Source of the DNA: Nonomuraea soli
GTDB lineage: Bacteria; Actinomycetota; Actinomycetes; Streptosporangiales; Streptosporangiaceae
DNA length: 64,000 bases
NCBI RefSeq assembly: GCF_013761175.1
Contig: NZ_JACDUR010000011.1
Location: 62,001-126,000, forward strand
Direction: 5' to 3'
The translations under genes were made by a program, and so were the position numbers. This document shows, in pieces, positions 55,529-64,000 of the stretch (within the stretch, counting starts at the first letter, position 1; each line of letters begins with the position of its first letter). The notes under the pieces are model-generated. The model was not told the origin of the DNA. It ran no database searches and saw only the letters and a program-made list of their open reading frames with translations.

Positions 55529-58180
55529 TCAGCCGAGGTCCATGCCCGCCAGCTCTCCTCGCCCCGTGATCCCCAGCTTCGGGTACGCCTTGTACAGGTG
55601 GTGCCCCACTGTGCGATGGCTGAGGAACAGCTGCGCCGCGATGTCCCGGTTCGACATCCCCCGGGCGGCGAGTCTCACGATCTGCAGCTCCTGCGGCGTG
55701 AGCCGTCCTCCCACCCCGCCAGGGCCCGCGGCCCCGCTCGCCCCGATGATCCCCAGCTCGGCTCGTGCGCGGGCGGCCCACGGCGCCGCCCCGAGCTGGT
55801 CGAAGCTGTTCGCCGCCCCCTGCAGATGCCCGCGCGCCTCCGCCTTGCGCCGGGCCCTGCGCAGCCACTCCCCGTACAGCAGCCGCGTGCGCGCCTGGTC
55901 GAAGAGGTGCGTGTCGTCGGCGTGCAGTTCCAGGGCTCGCACGTAGTGCTCCTCCAGGTCCTCGACGAGCGCGCGGCACCGAGCGACGAGCGCGTCGCTC
56001 CATGCCAGCCCGATGTGCCCCGCCCACGACTCGAACGCCCGCAGCGCGGCTCGGGCTCGCGGATGCCGCCCCACCCGCACCGCAGCCTCGATGAGGTCAG
56101 GGGTGCTCCGGACGACCGGCAGCTGGCAGTGCATGGCGTCGGCAGCCAGGTTCTCCAGCTGCGTGAGCGCCTGTTCCGCCCTGCCGTACCCGAGGTCGAG
56201 CAGGGCCATGGACCAGCGGCTGGCCGCGACGGCGACGGATCCGGCGCTTTCGGCGTGCGTGGCGCGGCGGTGTTCGTCGCCCTGGATGGCGGCGATGTAG
56301 GCCAGGATGGAGCTCGCCTGCCCGACCCATTCGGCCTGGGTGGTGTCGCGGGCGATCCGCAGCGCCTCCTCGGCCTCGCTGAGCGCTTCGCCGTACCCTC
56401 CGACGAGGGCGTGGGCGGCGGCCAGGTAGGTGAGGGCCGCGGGGAGCGGGCCGATGCGCACCTGGGCGCGTAGCTCGCCGACCGTGGCGGCGGCCAGCTC
56501 GCTGATCTTCCTGTCGTGTCCCATCGCCAGTCCGGCGCCGCAGATCAGGATGAGGCTGTCCATGCCGGCGATGTCCAGCCGCAGGGCGGCGCGGGTGACG
56601 TCGGGAAGCGGCGGCAGGCCGGTGGGCGGCAGGTCGAGCTGGAGCGTGACCGACCAGACGGCCAGCTGGAGGACCGGGGTCAGGCGGTCGTCCGGCGCCA
56701 TGCGGAGGGTGGCCAGCCGTTCGAGCGTCTCGGCGGCGAGGTCGTTCTCGCCGGAGTTCCAGGCCAGGAACATGCTCCCCATGAGCGGCCAGAGCGCGTT
56801 GGCGGGGTCGAGTTCGGCGGCCTCCAGCAGCAGCGCGTGCGCGGTGCGCAGGCGGCCGCGGGCGGAGTTCACCGTGGAGCGGGTCATGGCGATCCTGACC
56901 AGCAGCGGGCGGGAGGCGGTCTGGCCCGAGGCCAGCTCGGCGAGTTCGTCGGCCAGGTCCAGGTCGCCCGCTTCGGCTGCCGCCTCGGCGGCCAGGACGT
57001 TCCTGCGGGCACGTTGCGCTGGGTCGGGGGACAGGCGGGCGGCGCGGGCGTAGGCGATGGCGGCGGAGCCGAAGCCGCTGCGTTCCCCTGCTCGTACGGC
57101 GGTGCGCTCCAGTTCGCTCGCGGCGTGCTCGTCGGGGCCCGCCGAGGCGGCCGCCAGGTGCCAGGCGCGGCGGTCGGCGTCGGCCGGGGTGGCGAGCAGT
57201 TCGGCGAGAGCGGCGTGGACGGCCAGGCGCAGCACGGGCGGTGCTCCCCGGTAGACGGCGGCTCTGACCAGCGGGTGCCGGAAGGTCACCACGCCTTCGG
57301 CGACCGTGATGAGGCCCTGGGCCGCGTCGAGCGCCTCGGCGGGCGCACCCAGCGCCTTGCCCGCGCCCAGCACGACGTCGAGGTCGGGGCTGGAGTCGCT
57401 GGCCGCCACGAGCAGCAGCAGCCTGGTCTGCTCGGGCAGCCGGTGGATCTGGGCCTGGAAGGTGTCCTGCACGCGCTGGGCCAGGGGGAGGTCGCCGGTG
57501 GACGAGGCCTCGTCGGCGGGCAGCTCCAGCAGCGCCAGGGGATTGCCGGCGGCCTCGGCCAGCAGGCGGCGGCGCGCCATCGGGCTGAGTTCCGAGGCTC
57601 GTTGCGACAGCAGCGCGGCCGAGTCCTCCAGGTTCAGCGCGGCCAGCCGTACCTCGTCGAGGCCGGGCGTGGGTTGCTCGCTGCGGGTGGCGAACAGCAG
57701 GGCGACCCGGTCCGTCCCGAGGCGCCGGGCGGCGAACAGCAGCGTGTCGGCCGAGGCCCGGTCGAGCCAGTGGGCGTCGTCGATCACGCAGAGCAAGGGA
57801 CGCTCGTGGGCCGCCTCGGACAGCAGCGACAGGACGGCCAGGCCGATGAGGAAGCGGTCGGCCGACGTGACGGGCGCCAGCTCGAAGGCGCCTCGCAGGG
57901 CCGCCCGCTGCGGGTCGGGCAGGGCGTCGATCCGGTCGAGCAGGGGGCGCAGCAGGAGGTGGAGCGCGGCGAAGGGCAGGTCGGCCTCGGCCTCGATGCC
58001 GGTCGCGCGGAGGATCCGCATGCCGGCGGCGCCGGGCACCCGGATGCCTGAGGTCGCCGCGACGGCGTAGTCGATCAGGGCCGTCTTCCCGATGCCCGGC
58101 TCGCCGCGGACGATCAGCGCACCGCCGCCGTCCAGCAGGCGGTCGATGACCGCCATCTCCTGCTTCCGACCGCACAACAC
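55529..58180 (-). CDS. large LuxR-family ATPase regulator (LAL type)
   Basis: 883 residues from GTG 58180. An N-terminal AAA/STAND ATPase (Walker A RGEPGIGKTALIDYA near 24-38; Walker B LLCVIDDAHWLD near 130) is followed by a long TPR-like helical middle (about 350-800) and a C-terminal LuxR helix-turn-helix (RLTPQELQIVRLAARGMSNR, DIAAQLFLSHRTVGHHLYKA). LAL regulators integrate ATP and ligand binding and activate secondary metabolism or sugar genes. It is divergent from the flavin monooxygenase gene (71-base gap), its likely target. Confidence 0.9.
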   Translation of the reverse strand: MLCGRKQEMAVIDRLLDGGGALIVRGEPGIGKTALIDYAVAATSGIRVPGAAGMRILRATGIEAEADLPFAALHLLLRPLLDRIDALPDPQRAALRGAFELAPVTSADRFLIGLAVLSLLSEAAHERPLLCVIDDAHWLDRASADTLLFAARRLGTDRVALLFATRSEQPTPGLDEVRLAALNLEDSAALLSQRASELSPMARRRLLAEAAGNPLALLELPADEASSTGDLPLAQRVQDTFQAQIHRLPEQTRLLLLVAASDSSPDLDVVLGAGKALGAPAEALDAAQGLITVAEGVVTFRHPLVRAAVYRGAPPVLRLAVHAALAELLATPADADRRAWHLAAASAGPDEHAASELERTAVRAGERSGFGSAAIAYARAARLSPDPAQRARRNVLAAEAAAEAGDLDLADELAELASGQTASRPLLVRIAMTRSTVNSARGRLRTAHALLLEAAELDPANALWPLMGSMFLAWNSGENDLAAETLERLATLRMAPDDRLTPVLQLAVWSVTLQLDLPPTGLPPLPDVTRAALRLDIAGMDSLILICGAGLAMGHDRKISELAAATVGELRAQVRIGPLPAALTYLAAAHALVGGYGEALSEAEEALRIARDTTQAEWVGQASSILAYIAAIQGDEHRRATHAESAGSVAVAASRWSMALLDLGYGRAEQALTQLENLAADAMHCQLPVVRSTPDLIEAAVRVGRHPRARAALRAFESWAGHIGLAWSDALVARCRALVEDLEEHYVRALELHADDTHLFDQARTRLLYGEWLRRARRKAEARGHLQGAANSFDQLGAAPWAARARAELGIIGASGAAGPGGVGGRLTPQELQIVRLAARGMSNRDIAAQLFLSHRTVGHHLYKAYPKLGITGRGELAGMDLG

Positions 58181-58250
58181 GTCATTAAGTATCGATTACC
58201 CAATAAATGACTGATTCGCCGGTACGGCACCTTGCGTAGCGTCGTCCCCC

Positions 58251-59459
58251 ATGAAGCACATCCTCATCTCCGGCGGCAGCATCGCCGGACTCGCCCTGGC
58301 CCACTGGCTGCCCCGCTACGGCTTCTCCGTGACCGTGGTCGAGCGGGCGCCGGCGCCCCGGCCGGGCGGCCAGGCGGTGGACCTGCGCGGCGTGGCACGC
58401 GAGGTGGCCGAACGCATGGGGATCATGGCGCGGATCCGCGCGGCGAGCATCGACGAACGCGGCCTCGCCTACGTCGACGCGAGCGGCAGGAGACGGGCAG
58501 CCATGCCGGCCGACCTGTTCGGCGGCGAAGGCGCCGTGGCCGAGATCGAGATCCTGCGCGGCGACCTGACCGACATCCTGTACGACGCCGCCCAGCAGGG
58601 CGTGGAGTACCTGTTCGACGACTCCATCACCTCCATCGCCGACGCGGACGACGGTGTCGTCGTCTCCTTCGAACGCGCCGCGCCGCGACGGTTCGACCTG
58701 GTGGTCGGCGCCGACGGCCTGCACTCCAACGTGCGCAGGCTGGCCTTCGGATCCGAGCAGAGGTTCGTCCACCATCTCGGCGCCTACACCGCCTACTTCA
58801 CGATCCCGGTCGACGGCCTCACCCTCGGACACTGGTTCCTCCTGCACAGCGCGCCCGGCGGCCGCCTGGCGGGGATCCGGCCCGAGAAGGGGCGCAGCGC
58901 CAAGGCCATGTTCAGCTTCACCGCCACCGACCTGGTCTACGACCGGCACGACGCCGCCGGGCAACGACGGATCCTGCGCGAGCGCTTCTCCGACATGGGA
59001 TGGCACACGCCGTACCTGCTCAGCGTGATGGAGCAGGCGCCCGACTTCTTCTTCGACACGATCAGCCAGGTCCGCATGGACAGCTGGTCGTGCGGACGTG
59101 TCGTGCTGCTCGGCGACGCAGGCTACTGCGGCTCGCCGCTGTCGGGCAACGGCACCGCGATGGCGATGGTGGGCGCGTACGTGCTGGCGGGCGAGCTGGC
59201 CGCGGCCGGGGGCGAGCACGGTACGGCTTTCGCACGCTACGAGGAGGCGATGCGGCCGTACGTCACCGAGTGCCAGAAGCTGCCGCCCGGCGGGGTCGGC
59301 GGGTTCCTGCCCGGCAGCCGCATGGCGATCCGGATGCGCAACCTGTCGGTGAAGGTCATGACCTCGCGGCCCCTGCGCGGCCTGATGGCCAAGGCCGCGC
59401 AGAAGGCGGATTCGATCACCCTCAAGCCCTACGACGAGCACGTTCACAGCACCTTGTGA
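58251..59459 (+). CDS. FAD-dependent aromatic monooxygenase (PHBH/TetX-like)
   Basis: 402 residues from ATG 58251. The FAD-binding Rossmann motif ILISGGSIAGLALAHWL, the second motif VVGADGLHSNVRRLAFGS and the GD motif VVLLGDAGYCGSPLSGNGTA define class A flavin monooxygenases. These hydroxylate aromatic rings or antibiotics with NAD(P)H and O2; TetX-type resistance enzymes and polyketide-tailoring oxygenases belong to the same group, so the role may be detoxification or biosynthesis. The gene is divergent from a large LuxR-type regulator and likely controlled by it. Confidence 0.88.
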   Translation: MKHILISGGSIAGLALAHWLPRYGFSVTVVERAPAPRPGGQAVDLRGVAREVAERMGIMARIRAASIDERGLAYVDASGRRRAAMPADLFGGEGAVAEIEILRGDLTDILYDAAQQGVEYLFDDSITSIADADDGVVVSFERAAPRRFDLVVGADGLHSNVRRLAFGSEQRFVHHLGAYTAYFTIPVDGLTLGHWFLLHSAPGGRLAGIRPEKGRSAKAMFSFTATDLVYDRHDAAGQRRILRERFSDMGWHTPYLLSVMEQAPDFFFDTISQVRMDSWSCGRVVLLGDAGYCGSPLSGNGTAMAMVGAYVLAGELAAAGGEHGTAFARYEEAMRPYVTECQKLPPGGVGGFLPGSRMAIRMRNLSVKVMTSRPLRGLMAKAAQKADSITLKPYDEHVHSTL

Positions 59460-59529
59460 CATTTGTCCCGGGCATTCCCGGATCGACGGTTCTAGTGGCA
59501 CCAGCCACGGATCCCCGACCGTGGAATGT

Positions 59530-61026
59530 ATGAAAACCCTGCTCATAGCCACGCTTCTGGCCACCGGCTGCACCGCGACAGCAGCGGATCCGGCGATCGT
59601 CGAGACGCCTGCGGGGGCCGTTCGAGGATCCCTGACCGAGCAGACCGCGACCTATCAGGGCATCCGCTACGCCACGGCCGCCCGCTGGGAGAGCCCCAAA
59701 CCCGCGCCCTCCTGGACCGGTGTGCGCGACGCCAGGAAGCCGGGCCCCATGTGCCCGCAGGTCGGCTCCGAGTACGCCAAGACGGCGAGCACGAACGAGG
59801 ACTGCCTCATGCTCAACGTCACCACGCCGCGCGCCAAGGGCGGCAAACGCCCGGTGATGGTGTGGGTGCACGGCGACGGGGCGCTGGGCGCGGGGCACTA
59901 CTCGGACGCGCGGTTGCTGGCCGCCAAGGGCGCGGTGGTCGTGACGGTCAACTACCGCCTGGGCGTCTTCAGCGGCTTCGGCCACCCGGGCCTGCGCGAC
60001 TCCGGCACGTACGGCCTGCAGGACCAGCAGGAGGCCCTGCGCTGGGTGAAGCGCAACATCGGGGCCTTCGGCGGCGACCCGGGCAACGTCACCCTCTTCG
60101 GCATCTCCTACGGAGGCCTGGCCATCGGCGGCCACCTGACGGCGCCGGGATCGGCCGGACTGTTCCAGCGGGCGATCATGATGAGCGGCGAGTCGATGAT
60201 GGACATGCCCGCCGGCAGCCTGGTCCCGGGCGTGCCCACGATCGAGTCGTTCGGATGGCGCTCGGAGGCCGAGGTCACCGGGCTGGGCCAGATGTACGCC
60301 AAGCAGCTCGGCTGCTCCGACGTGGCCTGCCTGAAGGCGCTGCCGGTGGAGCGCATCCTGGCGGTGCCGCAGATCATGAACGTCTTCCAGGTCTACGCGT
60401 ACGGCAACGCGGTCCTGCCCGAGTCGCCCGCCAAGCGGCTGGCGGCGGGGGAGTTCCACCGGGTGCCGGTGCTCGCGGGCGCCACCAGGGACGAGCACCG
60501 GCTCTTCGTGGGCATGGGCGAGCCGCTGACACTCAAGGAGTACGGCAAGCGGCTGGAGGCGGCCTTCGGCAAGGACGCGGCACGGGTGATGAAGCGCTAC
60601 CCGGCCGAGCCGTCGCCCAGCATGGCCTGGGCGACGGTGATCACCGACCGGATGTGGGCGCGCGGTACGCACGCCCAGAACACGGCTCTGGCCAGGCACG
60701 TGCCGGTCTACGGATACGAGTTCGCCGACCGGGACGCCCCGATGTTCCTGCCACTCAACAACGGGTTCGACTGGGGCGCTTATCACGCGGGCGACCTGCC
60801 GTACATCTTCCCGGAGGCGAAGACCGAGCTGTCGCCGAAGCAGCGGGTCCTGTCGGACCAGATGGTCGGCTACTGGACGAACTTCGCCCGCACGGGCTCA
60901 CCCAACGGGCCGGGGCTGCCCGAATGGCCGAAACTGTCGAAGGGCAGGACGACGCAGTCGCTCGCCCCTGACGACATCAGGCAGATCGACTACGCGGCAG
61001 AGCACGACCTCGCCTTCTGGCGCTAG
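59530..61026 (+). CDS. type B carboxylesterase (secreted or lipid-anchored)
   Basis: 498 residues from ATG 59530 (the frame opens nine bases earlier). A short head (MKTLLIATLLATGC) ends in a possible lipobox Cys. The carboxylesterase fold shows the N-terminal YQGIRYATAARWESPKP, the oxyanion loop MVWVHGDGALG (HGDG instead of HGGG), nucleophile GISYGG (Ser about 194), and the His block AYHAGDLPYIF (about 417). It hydrolyses esters outside the cell. The oxyanion change is unusual. Its 3' end overlaps the ABC permease gene by 50 bases tail to tail. Confidence 0.85.
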   Translation: MKTLLIATLLATGCTATAADPAIVETPAGAVRGSLTEQTATYQGIRYATAARWESPKPAPSWTGVRDARKPGPMCPQVGSEYAKTASTNEDCLMLNVTTPRAKGGKRPVMVWVHGDGALGAGHYSDARLLAAKGAVVVTVNYRLGVFSGFGHPGLRDSGTYGLQDQQEALRWVKRNIGAFGGDPGNVTLFGISYGGLAIGGHLTAPGSAGLFQRAIMMSGESMMDMPAGSLVPGVPTIESFGWRSEAEVTGLGQMYAKQLGCSDVACLKALPVERILAVPQIMNVFQVYAYGNAVLPESPAKRLAAGEFHRVPVLAGATRDEHRLFVGMGEPLTLKEYGKRLEAAFGKDAARVMKRYPAEPSPSMAWATVITDRMWARGTHAQNTALARHVPVYGYEFADRDAPMFLPLNNGFDWGAYHAGDLPYIFPEAKTELSPKQRVLSDQMVGYWTNFARTGSPNGPGLPEWPKLSKGRTTQSLAPDDIRQIDYAAEHDLAFWR

Positions 61027-62743
61027 CGCTCTGGCGGGCGGCGACGCCGAACAGGATCAGTCCGAGCAGGACCATGCCGCCCACGGCGGGCCAGCGCAGG
61101 CCGGGCGCCAGGTAGGTGGCGAGGAACCAGCTGTGGCCTTCGACCCCGTTGGCGACGAAGATCCCCGCCACGATGCCCTGGGGGAACAGCGGGATCGCGC
61201 CGAGGAGGAAGCAGAGGGCGGCCAGCGGCGGGTGCCCGGTCCGGGGAAGGGGCCGCACGCCCTGAGCGAGCCCTCCGGCCGTGCGCATCGGGACACGACG
61301 CCCGGTGCGCATGGCCTGCAGCAGCTCCACACCCCGCTCGCGCAACCGCAGCTCCGCCAGCCGGCCGAGCCCCCACGCGCACAGGAGCCCGGTGGCCAGC
61401 CCGACCGGCACCCCGGCCCAGCCGTACGAGAGCGCGACGAACCCGGCGGGCACGCCGGAGGCGGCCACCAGCGCGAGCATCAGGTACGCCAGCCCGGTCA
61501 GCCCGCCGTTGTCGTCGCTCACCCGCAGCGGGTTGCCGCCCCGCCGGTGCGGGTCGGTCCCCGGGACGAGCCCGTAAACCGACACCAGCGGGATGAGCCC
61601 GGCGGCCCCGCCGAGCATCGCGGCCAGCAGGGCCAGCACGAGCGGCCACGGCCCGCCGGCGACGGCGGCGGTGACCACGGTGACCACGGCGGCCGCCGGA
61701 CCCACCGCGGCCAGCCAGGCCAGCTGGCGCCCCCGCACGTCCGACGCCCCGGGCGTCAGCAGCGTGAGCCACAACGCCGTGCCGTCGGAACCGTAGAGGT
61801 TGGACGTCAGGGAGGCGGCCATCACGACGAAGATCGGCCCGGCGTACGGCAGCATGCCGTCCCATCCGAGCAGCAGCGGCGAGGCGCCGAAGCAGACGCC
61901 GAAGGAGAGCGAGAAGATCACCTGGTAGTTGCGCACCAGGTCACGGGTCCAGGTCCGCAGCTCCTTGGCGAAGACGCCGCCGAGAGGACCACCGGCCGTG
62001 ACCGCCCGCCTGGGCCTTCCCGACGTGCGCGGCGCCCCCGACCGCCTCGACAGCAGCGCCGCCCACGCGCCCAGCAGCACCAGATCGAGGACGGCCAGCG
62101 CGGCCAGCCGGCCCGGCTCGCCGTTGACGGCCAGCAGCCCCCAGCCCGAGGGGAGATGCCAGACGAGCTGCGGCACCCCGCTCTGGTCGAAGAGGGCGAG
62201 GAAGACCCAGATCTGGCAGAGCGCGCCCAGAATGGCGCCGTTGAGCAGGCCGGCGCCGACCGCGCCCAGACGTGAGCGCAGGGCCAGGCCGAGGAGGGCG
62301 ACGGCGACCCTCGACACGAGCACGAAGAGCGCCAGCTGCAGCCCGATCGCGACCACGGCGATCAGAGCCTCCGCCGGGCCCTGCCGTACGCCGGAGATCA
62401 CCAGCCCGAGCGACGCCGCGAGGCTGATCAGCGGGGCGAGGCCGACGAAGGCGGCCACCAGCAGACCACCGGCCAGGCGGTGAGACGTGATGCCGAGCAG
62501 GGAGAAGTGTTCCGGCCTGAGCGACTCGTCCCCGCCGCCCATGAACAGCGGGCCGAGCATCCAGCCGAGCATCCACACCGCGTACGCCCCCGCGAGCACG
62601 GCAGGGTCGGCGGTGAGTGCCAGGTAGAGGGTCCAGCCCGCCAGCAGCACGCCCAGGAGCACTCCTGTGGAGGTCATCGGCCCCTTGAGCGAGTGTCGCA
62701 GGAGCGAGACCTTCATCCTGGCCATCGTCAGCGCGACAGCCAT
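60977..62743 (-). CDS. ABC-2-type transporter permease
   Basis: 588 residues from ATG 62743; the frame extends to 62881, but the 16-base overlap with the ATPase gene fits this start. About 12 membrane segments in two similar halves (first from GPMTSTGVLLGVLLAGWTLY; second from AKELRTWTRDLVRNYQVIFS), separated by a basic loop near 275-295. No typical ABC-2 family signature is obvious, so it may be one of the larger exporters. It pairs with the ATPase encoded just upstream to form an efflux system of unknown substrate. Confidence 0.75.
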   Translation of the reverse strand: MAVALTMARMKVSLLRHSLKGPMTSTGVLLGVLLAGWTLYLALTADPAVLAGAYAVWMLGWMLGPLFMGGGDESLRPEHFSLLGITSHRLAGGLLVAAFVGLAPLISLAASLGLVISGVRQGPAEALIAVVAIGLQLALFVLVSRVAVALLGLALRSRLGAVGAGLLNGAILGALCQIWVFLALFDQSGVPQLVWHLPSGWGLLAVNGEPGRLAALAVLDLVLLGAWAALLSRRSGAPRTSGRPRRAVTAGGPLGGVFAKELRTWTRDLVRNYQVIFSLSFGVCFGASPLLLGWDGMLPYAGPIFVVMAASLTSNLYGSDGTALWLTLLTPGASDVRGRQLAWLAAVGPAAAVVTVVTAAVAGGPWPLVLALLAAMLGGAAGLIPLVSVYGLVPGTDPHRRGGNPLRVSDDNGGLTGLAYLMLALVAASGVPAGFVALSYGWAGVPVGLATGLLCAWGLGRLAELRLRERGVELLQAMRTGRRVPMRTAGGLAQGVRPLPRTGHPPLAALCFLLGAIPLFPQGIVAGIFVANGVEGHSWFLATYLAPGLRWPAVGGMVLLGLILFGVAARQSASARRRGRALPRSRSA

Positions 62744-63483
62744 GTCAGCTCCTTCGCTGCGGCGGACTCGCCCTCGACGAGCTCCACGAACCGCTCCTCC
62801 AGGCTCCGGCCGTCCTGCACGTGCGCCAGCGACCCGGCCGCCGCCACCTTGCCGCGGTCGATCACCGCGACGTGGTCGCACAGCTGCTCCACCAGCGCCA
62901 TCACGTGGCTGGACAACACGATCGAGCCGCCGCCCGCGACGAAACCACGCAGGATCGTCTTGATCGTCGCCGCCGACACCGGGTCGACCGCCTCGAACGG
63001 CTCGTCGAGCACCAGCAGCCGCGGCGCGTGCAGCAGCGCCGTGGCCAGGCCGATCTTCTTGCGCATGCCGGTGGAGTACTCGATCACGAGCGTCTTCTCG
63101 GCCCGGTCCAGCTCCAGGACGCCGAGCAGCTCGTCCGCGCGCTGGTCGACCATGCTGCGCGGCATGCCCCGCAGCAGCCCCTGATAGGTCAGCACCTCAC
63201 GCCCGGTCAGCCGCTCGGGCATCGCCAGGCCGTCGGGCAGGACTCCGATCAGCGCCTTGGCCTCGTCGGGAGCCGCCCACACGTCGTGCCCGAACACGAG
63301 GGACCGCCCGGCGTCAGGACGAAGCAACCCGACGGCCATCGACAGCGTGGTGGTCTTGCCGGCGCCGTTCTGCCCGACCAGGCCGAGGAACGCGCCGGGA
63401 GGCACCACCAGATCGATCCCGTCGACCGCGCGCGAGGTGCCGAAGGACTTGCGCAGGCCGGTCAGGCTGAGCGCAGCATGCAC
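62728..63483 (-). CDS. ABC transporter ATP-binding protein
   Basis: 251 residues from GTG 63483, which has GGGGAG five bases upstream (an ATG at 63507 is in frame but unsupported). Walker A GQNGAGKTT (about 40), signature YSTGMRKKIGLATAL (about 140, degenerate LSGGQ as in many exporters), Walker B LLVLDEPFEAVD and the switch His in VLSSHVM. Translation is coupled to the permease (16-base overlap). Together they form an ABC-2-type exporter. Confidence 0.92.
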   Translation of the reverse strand: MHAALSLTGLRKSFGTSRAVDGIDLVVPPGAFLGLVGQNGAGKTTTLSMAVGLLRPDAGRSLVFGHDVWAAPDEAKALIGVLPDGLAMPERLTGREVLTYQGLLRGMPRSMVDQRADELLGVLELDRAEKTLVIEYSTGMRKKIGLATALLHAPRLLVLDEPFEAVDPVSAATIKTILRGFVAGGGSIVLSSHVMALVEQLCDHVAVIDRGKVAAAGSLAHVQDGRSLEERFVELVEGESAAAKELTWLSR

Positions 63484-63588
63484 TGCTTCTCCCCAGGTGA
63501 AAGGCATATGTGGGGCACCAGCCTCGCGGCTAGGCTGAGCTGGATCAACGACGGATTGCGCGGGGGAACGGTAACTCCGGACTAATCA

Positions 63589-64000
63589 ATGGAGGTCGTC
63601 ATCGACTGCGTCTTCTGCTCGATCGTGGCCGGCCGTCTGCCGAGCCACCGGGTCCTGGAGGACGAGCACACCGTGGCCTTCCTCGATCGCGCGCCGGCCG
63701 CGCCCGGTCACACGCTGATCGTCCCGCGCATGCACGCACGGGACGTCTGGGAGATCTCCGAAGAGAGTTACGCGCAGGTGGCGCGCATGACACATCGGGT
63801 GGCGGCGCTGGTCAGGGCGGCGCTCGCCCCCGAGGGCGTGAACATCACCCACTCCACCGGCGAGGCCGCGGGCCAGGACGTCTTCCACGTCCACACCCAT
63901 GTCGTCCCTCGGCGGCGCGGCGACGACCTGAGGCGGATGTGGTCGTCGACGCGGGCCGCTCCTGAGGAGCTGGAGCGGGTCAGGACACTGCTTCAGGCCA
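63589..64000 (+). CDS. HIT-family nucleotide-binding protein, cut by the window end
   Basis: 137 codons without a stop before the edge. ATG 63589 follows GGGGGAAC at 63562 at a long distance, so the start is tentative; the ATG itself overlaps a GGAGG. The sequence (CVFCSIVAGRLPSHRVLEDE, TVAFLDRAPAAPGHTLIVPR) carries the HIT hydrolase start, and HVHTHVVPRR is the histidine triad. Hint-type enzymes hydrolyse AMP-lysine or nucleoside phosphoramidates. The end and neighbours are outside the window. Confidence 0.88.
   Translation, partial: MEVVIDCVFCSIVAGRLPSHRVLEDEHTVAFLDRAPAAPGHTLIVPRMHARDVWEISEESYAQVARMTHRVAALVRAALAPEGVNITHSTGEAAGQDVFHVHTHVVPRRRGDDLRRMWSSTRAAPEELERVRTLLQA

Noticed and set aside
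56097..58175. Second minus-strand frame of 692 codons inside the LuxR-type regulator
   Set aside because: Arg/Pro/Gly-rich out-of-frame shadow; the real frame has Walker motifs and a LuxR helix-turn-helix.

Overview
High-GC (about 70%) DNA with GTG/TTG starts next to GGAGG-type ribosome binding sites. The chromosomal block rpmG - two MaoC-type dehydratases - murB, an ECF42/DGPF pair, a large LuxR-type ATPase regulator and actinomycete-type integrative-element genes point to a filamentous actinomycete. Streptosporangiaceae (Nonomuraea-like) is my best guess and is an inference, not a measurement.

Region 1 (1-11740) is the tail and lysis half of a siphophage-type prophage, all on + and starting outside the window. 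It encodes a tail tube-like protein, an HK97 gp10-like protein, a tail assembly chaperone whose 3' end carries a textbook -1 frameshift signal, a 1086-aa tape measure protein, a large tail protein, three tandem copies of one ~140-aa domain in two genes, two small membrane proteins, a collagen-like fibre and an amidase endolysin, closed by a strong terminator.

Region 2 (11900-18625) looks like the transfer and regulation module of an actinomycete integrative conjugative element (AICE): an FtsK/TraB-type DNA translocase cut in two by one in-frame UGA, G-rich 8-bp repeats beside it that could be its recognition locus, an Arg-rich membrane protein, a DUF2637 membrane protein, a ribbon-helix-helix-like regulator with twin palindromic operators, small unknown genes and a short GntR regulator. 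No integrase is visible.

Region 3 (18926-42650) is chromosomal: tRNA-Tyr; DUF5994 and an unusual STAS protein; a D-lactate/2-hydroxyacid dehydrogenase plus MHS transporter divergent from a PucR regulator; an APC transporter / M20 peptidase operon ending in a decayed M24 peptidase; cupin and NTF2-like genes opposite an HxlR regulator; an MFS exporter; a TetR locus in which two FAD oxidoreductase promoters share an operator-like sequence; and secreted GH25 and NlpC/P60 wall hydrolases.

Region 4 (42700-45800) runs from tRNA-Thr through two lipoprotein genes, gene relics and tRNA-like fragments; it reads as a graveyard of past insertions.

Region 5 (45808-64000) holds a secreted trypsin-like protease, tRNA-Met, rpmG, the dehydratase pair, a CysS-stalk/glycosyltransferase-like fusion, murB, a yybP-ykoY-type manganese riboswitch in front of a GDT1-family transporter, ECF42 with its DGPF partner, a cyclase-family hydrolase, a LuxR/ATPase regulator divergent from a flavin monooxygenase, a carboxylesterase, an ABC exporter pair and a HIT protein cut off by the window end.
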